Shown: piece after piece, positions 61,130 to 64,000 of the stretch
Layout of the letters: every line of letters starts with the position of its first letter
Position numbering within the stretch: position 1 is the first letter of the stretch
NCBI GenBank assembly: GCA_003260075.1
Contig: QLIY01000012.1
Location: 339,100-403,099 of the forward strand
Direction of reading: 5' to 3'
Source of the DNA: Phallusia mammillata
Taxonomy: Eukaryota; Chordata; Ascidiacea; Phlebobranchia; Ascidiidae
Length of the DNA stretch: 64,000 bases
Position numbers and translations under genes: made by a program
Notes under the pieces: model-generated
Database searches by the model: none
What the model was told of the DNA's origin: nothing
The model's input: the letters and a program-made list of their open reading frames with translations, nothing else

Positions 61130-63460
61130 GTTTCAACGACGGAAACACGAGGTTCGTTCTCAAGCAATTCTAAAAAGCTTAGTGTGTTATACAGAATTAC
61201 AGATGACCTTAATCCTGAAACACAGAGTAAACTTGTAGGATTGCACTTTTTATTCTAATACACTTTTCAGAATCTGTCAATATTTTCAGTTAGGTAATTT
61301 AAAGATCAGAAGGCAAATCGACATTCCTATTTTTAGAATGAGGCACTGGTTGCAACTGTGTAAAATTTACAAACAAGCTACTGTTTCCTTAACGCCAAAC
61401 TATTGTCTTCCTTTGATAAACGCGGTAACTCCACTATTTTAATTTACACATTGAACATATTCTGTTCCTAAGCACTGCAAACTATTGCGCTATGCTGGCT
61501 GTCGCAACTCACAAAACAATACCTTTGCGTAATGTTTACATTGTAGCTTTGCTAATATTTGAACATTCCGCAATACCTTACTTCGTCTTCTGTCCTTTGC
61601 AGTAAAGTGGTTTGGCAAGTACAGCTATACTTTCGACGCCCAAAGTAAATCTTCTAATCAACAAGAAAAGCTGGGGATAATCTTAGCACACATTTCCTCC
61701 GAACTGCGTTCTAAGTTGATTCGTTTCATTGTCTGAACTAATGAACAGTTTCTCGCTGGAGCGGAGAACTAATAGCCGACGAAAAAAGGCGAAAAAGAGA
61801 AAGTTCTTCTCGCCTGTAACGGGCAATGATGCGGCGCACAATGGTCTTTGTTTCCAATGTAGTGTCATACCTCTTTTATGGCCCCTTGTCGCAGTTGTAG
61901 GGCTGCAACTTTTTTATTATGACCTAGATTTGTTTATTGAAAATGCATCAAACGCGTTACGTATCTAACAACATAAAGGTTCGTATAGCGCCCAGCAGTC
62001 GTACATCAATAAATGTGCTATTGAAACCTAGCCTTCAAAAGTGCCTGTGTACCAGTCGATGAGCGTCCACACGCCGGTTGTGTCTGCACTTTACAGAACT
62101 TCGGTCAGCCGCTAGTTGTTTTGGATAGCTTTCATTACCTTTTTCATATTCGTAAGCAGTGATAAGTGGAAACTGGACCTGTTTACCAGATTACTTTTCA
62201 ACGGTTCTTATCGCCCCCTTATATTAAGTACGCGACCATCTGCTCGCGGACGCCAGATCTCCACTTAAGTGGACGCTATATTAACGCCATATAGTAAAAT
62301 AATATTGCGGTCACTATATACAGACAACCCCCTAAAAACCCTGTTTTTCCATAGACATCAATAGCACATCGATTTATTTCATGCCAGGTCATACCTAGAG
62401 AACAGAGAGAATCTCGCGCCTCTGGTAATCGTCCGGAGGGACGTGTATGGCTAATTACAAAATCCTTTGTTTACATTGATTGTCCTGTTTCAATAAGCTG
62501 CGTTACAGGCACGATGAATTGAAATTTCATGAGGTCTCCTGGGTCATCCACGTGGATGCTGTGTGTAATTAGTTATTGACTGGACTGACAGAAGGCTCGA
62601 GCAACACCGCATCACCTTTGTGCCAATTGCACAGATTTCTAATGTTATGCCGCTGCTTGCTGTTTGGACGGTGACTCGTCTGCTAGTTTCAAGTCTTGTT
62701 TGCGGCAACTAAATAGTTTGTTCATTGAGCGGCTCAACAGGCACTCTTATGAAAAGCAAAACACGCAGCGTTTAAACTTTAACCAAACTGTTCACCATCG
62801 CTGAGTAGTTAACAACTACACGGTGGCTTGGATTACCACTGCTGAAAACGACCGAGCGCGTAAGTAAACACCTGAATGAAGAACCCTTGCGCACAACCCA
62901 CGTATTCGAGTCCAGAGCGTGGGCGTGTGCCGCCCGCCGTTGCGTTTTCGTTCTATTGTCCCTAGCTACTTATCGTGCGCACCAGAGCGTGACTCGTCGA
63001 CAGGGGCTTGTCTTTTGGGTCAGCTGTTCCGTGTCCTCTGAACTAGAAAGTGCGATCACGCCTGCGCTGCCGCTGCAAAGAGTGGGCGGAAGCACCCTTC
63101 TCAGTACGGATGTAGGTCACGGTGCGAGTTTTGCCACAGTTGAAAACAAAACTGTGTGTTGCTGAGTATCCGCTTGTCATGAAACAACTTGCGAATAGCA
63201 GAATGTAAATCTATTAGACATCATTTATGTAAAGGCGCCAATTTAGAATTGTACTGTTGCGACCTAAGAATAGAAACATAAACGTACCCCGCGCACAACT
63301 TTGGTGCTAGATCGGCATAATATCGACATATTTGGCAACTTATCGCAATGCACTGTTTAAAAAATCTACTGTACGTTATGTTGGTTTTGGAGTACTACTA
63401 AAACTGTTTTTTGAAAAGCAAACAATAATAATTAATAAGTTTCCTGTAAAACCTTTTGAT
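61130..63460. other. Upstream region of TRAF4
   Basis: About 2.3 kb with no recognised gene. Likely holds the TRAF4 promoter and 5' UTR near 61130-61250; no TATA or acceptor site stands out. Confidence 0.45.
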
Positions 63461-64000
63461 CAAGGGTGGGGAACCTGCGGCCCGCTTGCCTTTTTAATGT
63501 AGCCCGCGTCGGATTTTTGTTAAAGTATACCACATAGCATTAAAAACAGTAAAATGCTTATGTACAAACATCTCCTAGAAATGACTTCAACATTTTTGGT
63601 AATTTATATTCAATATCTCTCCATTCCACATTATGACGTAAACTTACAAAAAAATGCCACGCATTCAACCGCTTGCTATGATTGTGACGTAACAGTTACT
63701 GGATTGCCTCTCCTTGCAGTAACAAATCATTTGTCATGTGTTGTTAGTTTTAGATCAGTAATAGAGCTAGGGTGTTTTAACTCTTATTTTTTGGCGAAAT
63801 AAGTGATAAACCTGTATGCCTTGTTTGTTGCAAACATGTAGCAGCAAAGAAAAAATCAAATATGGAGCGATAAAATATAAAACCACTTGTGTGCTTTGGG
63901 TATTTTTACTCGGAATTTGAAAATAAATAAATATTTGGCCCGCCCGAAACTGTTGTGCAATTCATGCGGCCCGCAGTACTAAGTAGGTTCCCCATCCCTG
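63461..64000. mobile_element. hAT MITE ending at the window edge
   Basis: Starts CAAGGGTGGGGAACCTGC and ends, reversed, CAGGGATGGGGAACCTAC, the same terminal repeat as the element at 42759 with a change. Subterminal GCGGCCCGC motifs occur at both ends. The left flank is CTTTTGAT; the matching right flank would lie just outside the window. Confidence 0.8.

Noticed and set aside
62887..63165. 92-residue frame upstream of TRAF4
   Set aside because: Arg/Val/Ser-rich composition with no family match; probably chance.
1..64000. CRISPR arrays, rRNA, complete tRNA genes, bacterial-type operons
   Set aside because: None seen; the window is eukaryotic nuclear DNA. tRNA-like boxes in the UNK intron were kept only as a repeat.

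Overview
This is nuclear DNA from an animal. Genes are split by short AT-rich introns with GT..AG ends, and the products match metazoan families. I infer an invertebrate chordate, most likely an ascidian tunicate. The reasons are the compact genes, AG acceptor-like sites close to many start codons (as expected where a spliced leader is added in trans), a vertebrate-like gene repertoire, about 3-4% difference between paired copies that look like two haplotypes, and a parathyroid-hormone-like precursor, a family I know only from chordates. The species cannot be fixed from the sequence alone.

Layout. 1-4114 (+): 3' part of a receptor/KIM-type tyrosine phosphatase gene, interrupted by an 84-base C run. 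7619-10077 (-): mitochondrial inner membrane peptidase IMMP1L in three exons. 11013-12098 (-): intronless membrane-anchored copine-type vWA protein. 13783-16533 (+): Unkempt (UNK) RNA-binding protein. 20744-22812 (+): TATA promoter and four coding exons of a secreted peptide-hormone precursor whose 34-residue core aligns without gaps to PTH/PTHrP; this is the most interesting item. 23524-29958 (-): SWAP70/DEF6-type protein. 32061-32471 (-): CCDC28. 32772-35963 (-): intronless USP48. 37484-38930 (+): MSRB3 ending in KDEL, with alternative first exons. 39459-45954 (-): TOP3B in 14 exons. 46348-47133 (-): JMJD8. 47631-47885 (-): LYRM2. 48934-61129 (-): TRAF4 in seven exons, with a 7-kb first intron. 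61130-64000: no gene seen, ending in a hAT-type element.

The genes do not form one pathway; they are mostly housekeeping or signalling genes in ordinary eukaryotic order. Links are limited to shared compartments: MSRB3 and JMJD8 in the ER lumen, IMMP1L and LYRM2 in mitochondria.

Two structural themes cut across the window. First, twelve runs of C (never G) on the + strand, ten to 84 bases long; eight sit exactly at the junction of two near-identical copies of flanking DNA. They look like places where two haplotypes were joined through an artefactual C run, though a biological cause is not excluded. Second, at least five non-autonomous hAT-type elements, four with 8-bp target-site duplications that can be read in full, cluster in introns and intergenic DNA, chiefly in TOP3B.
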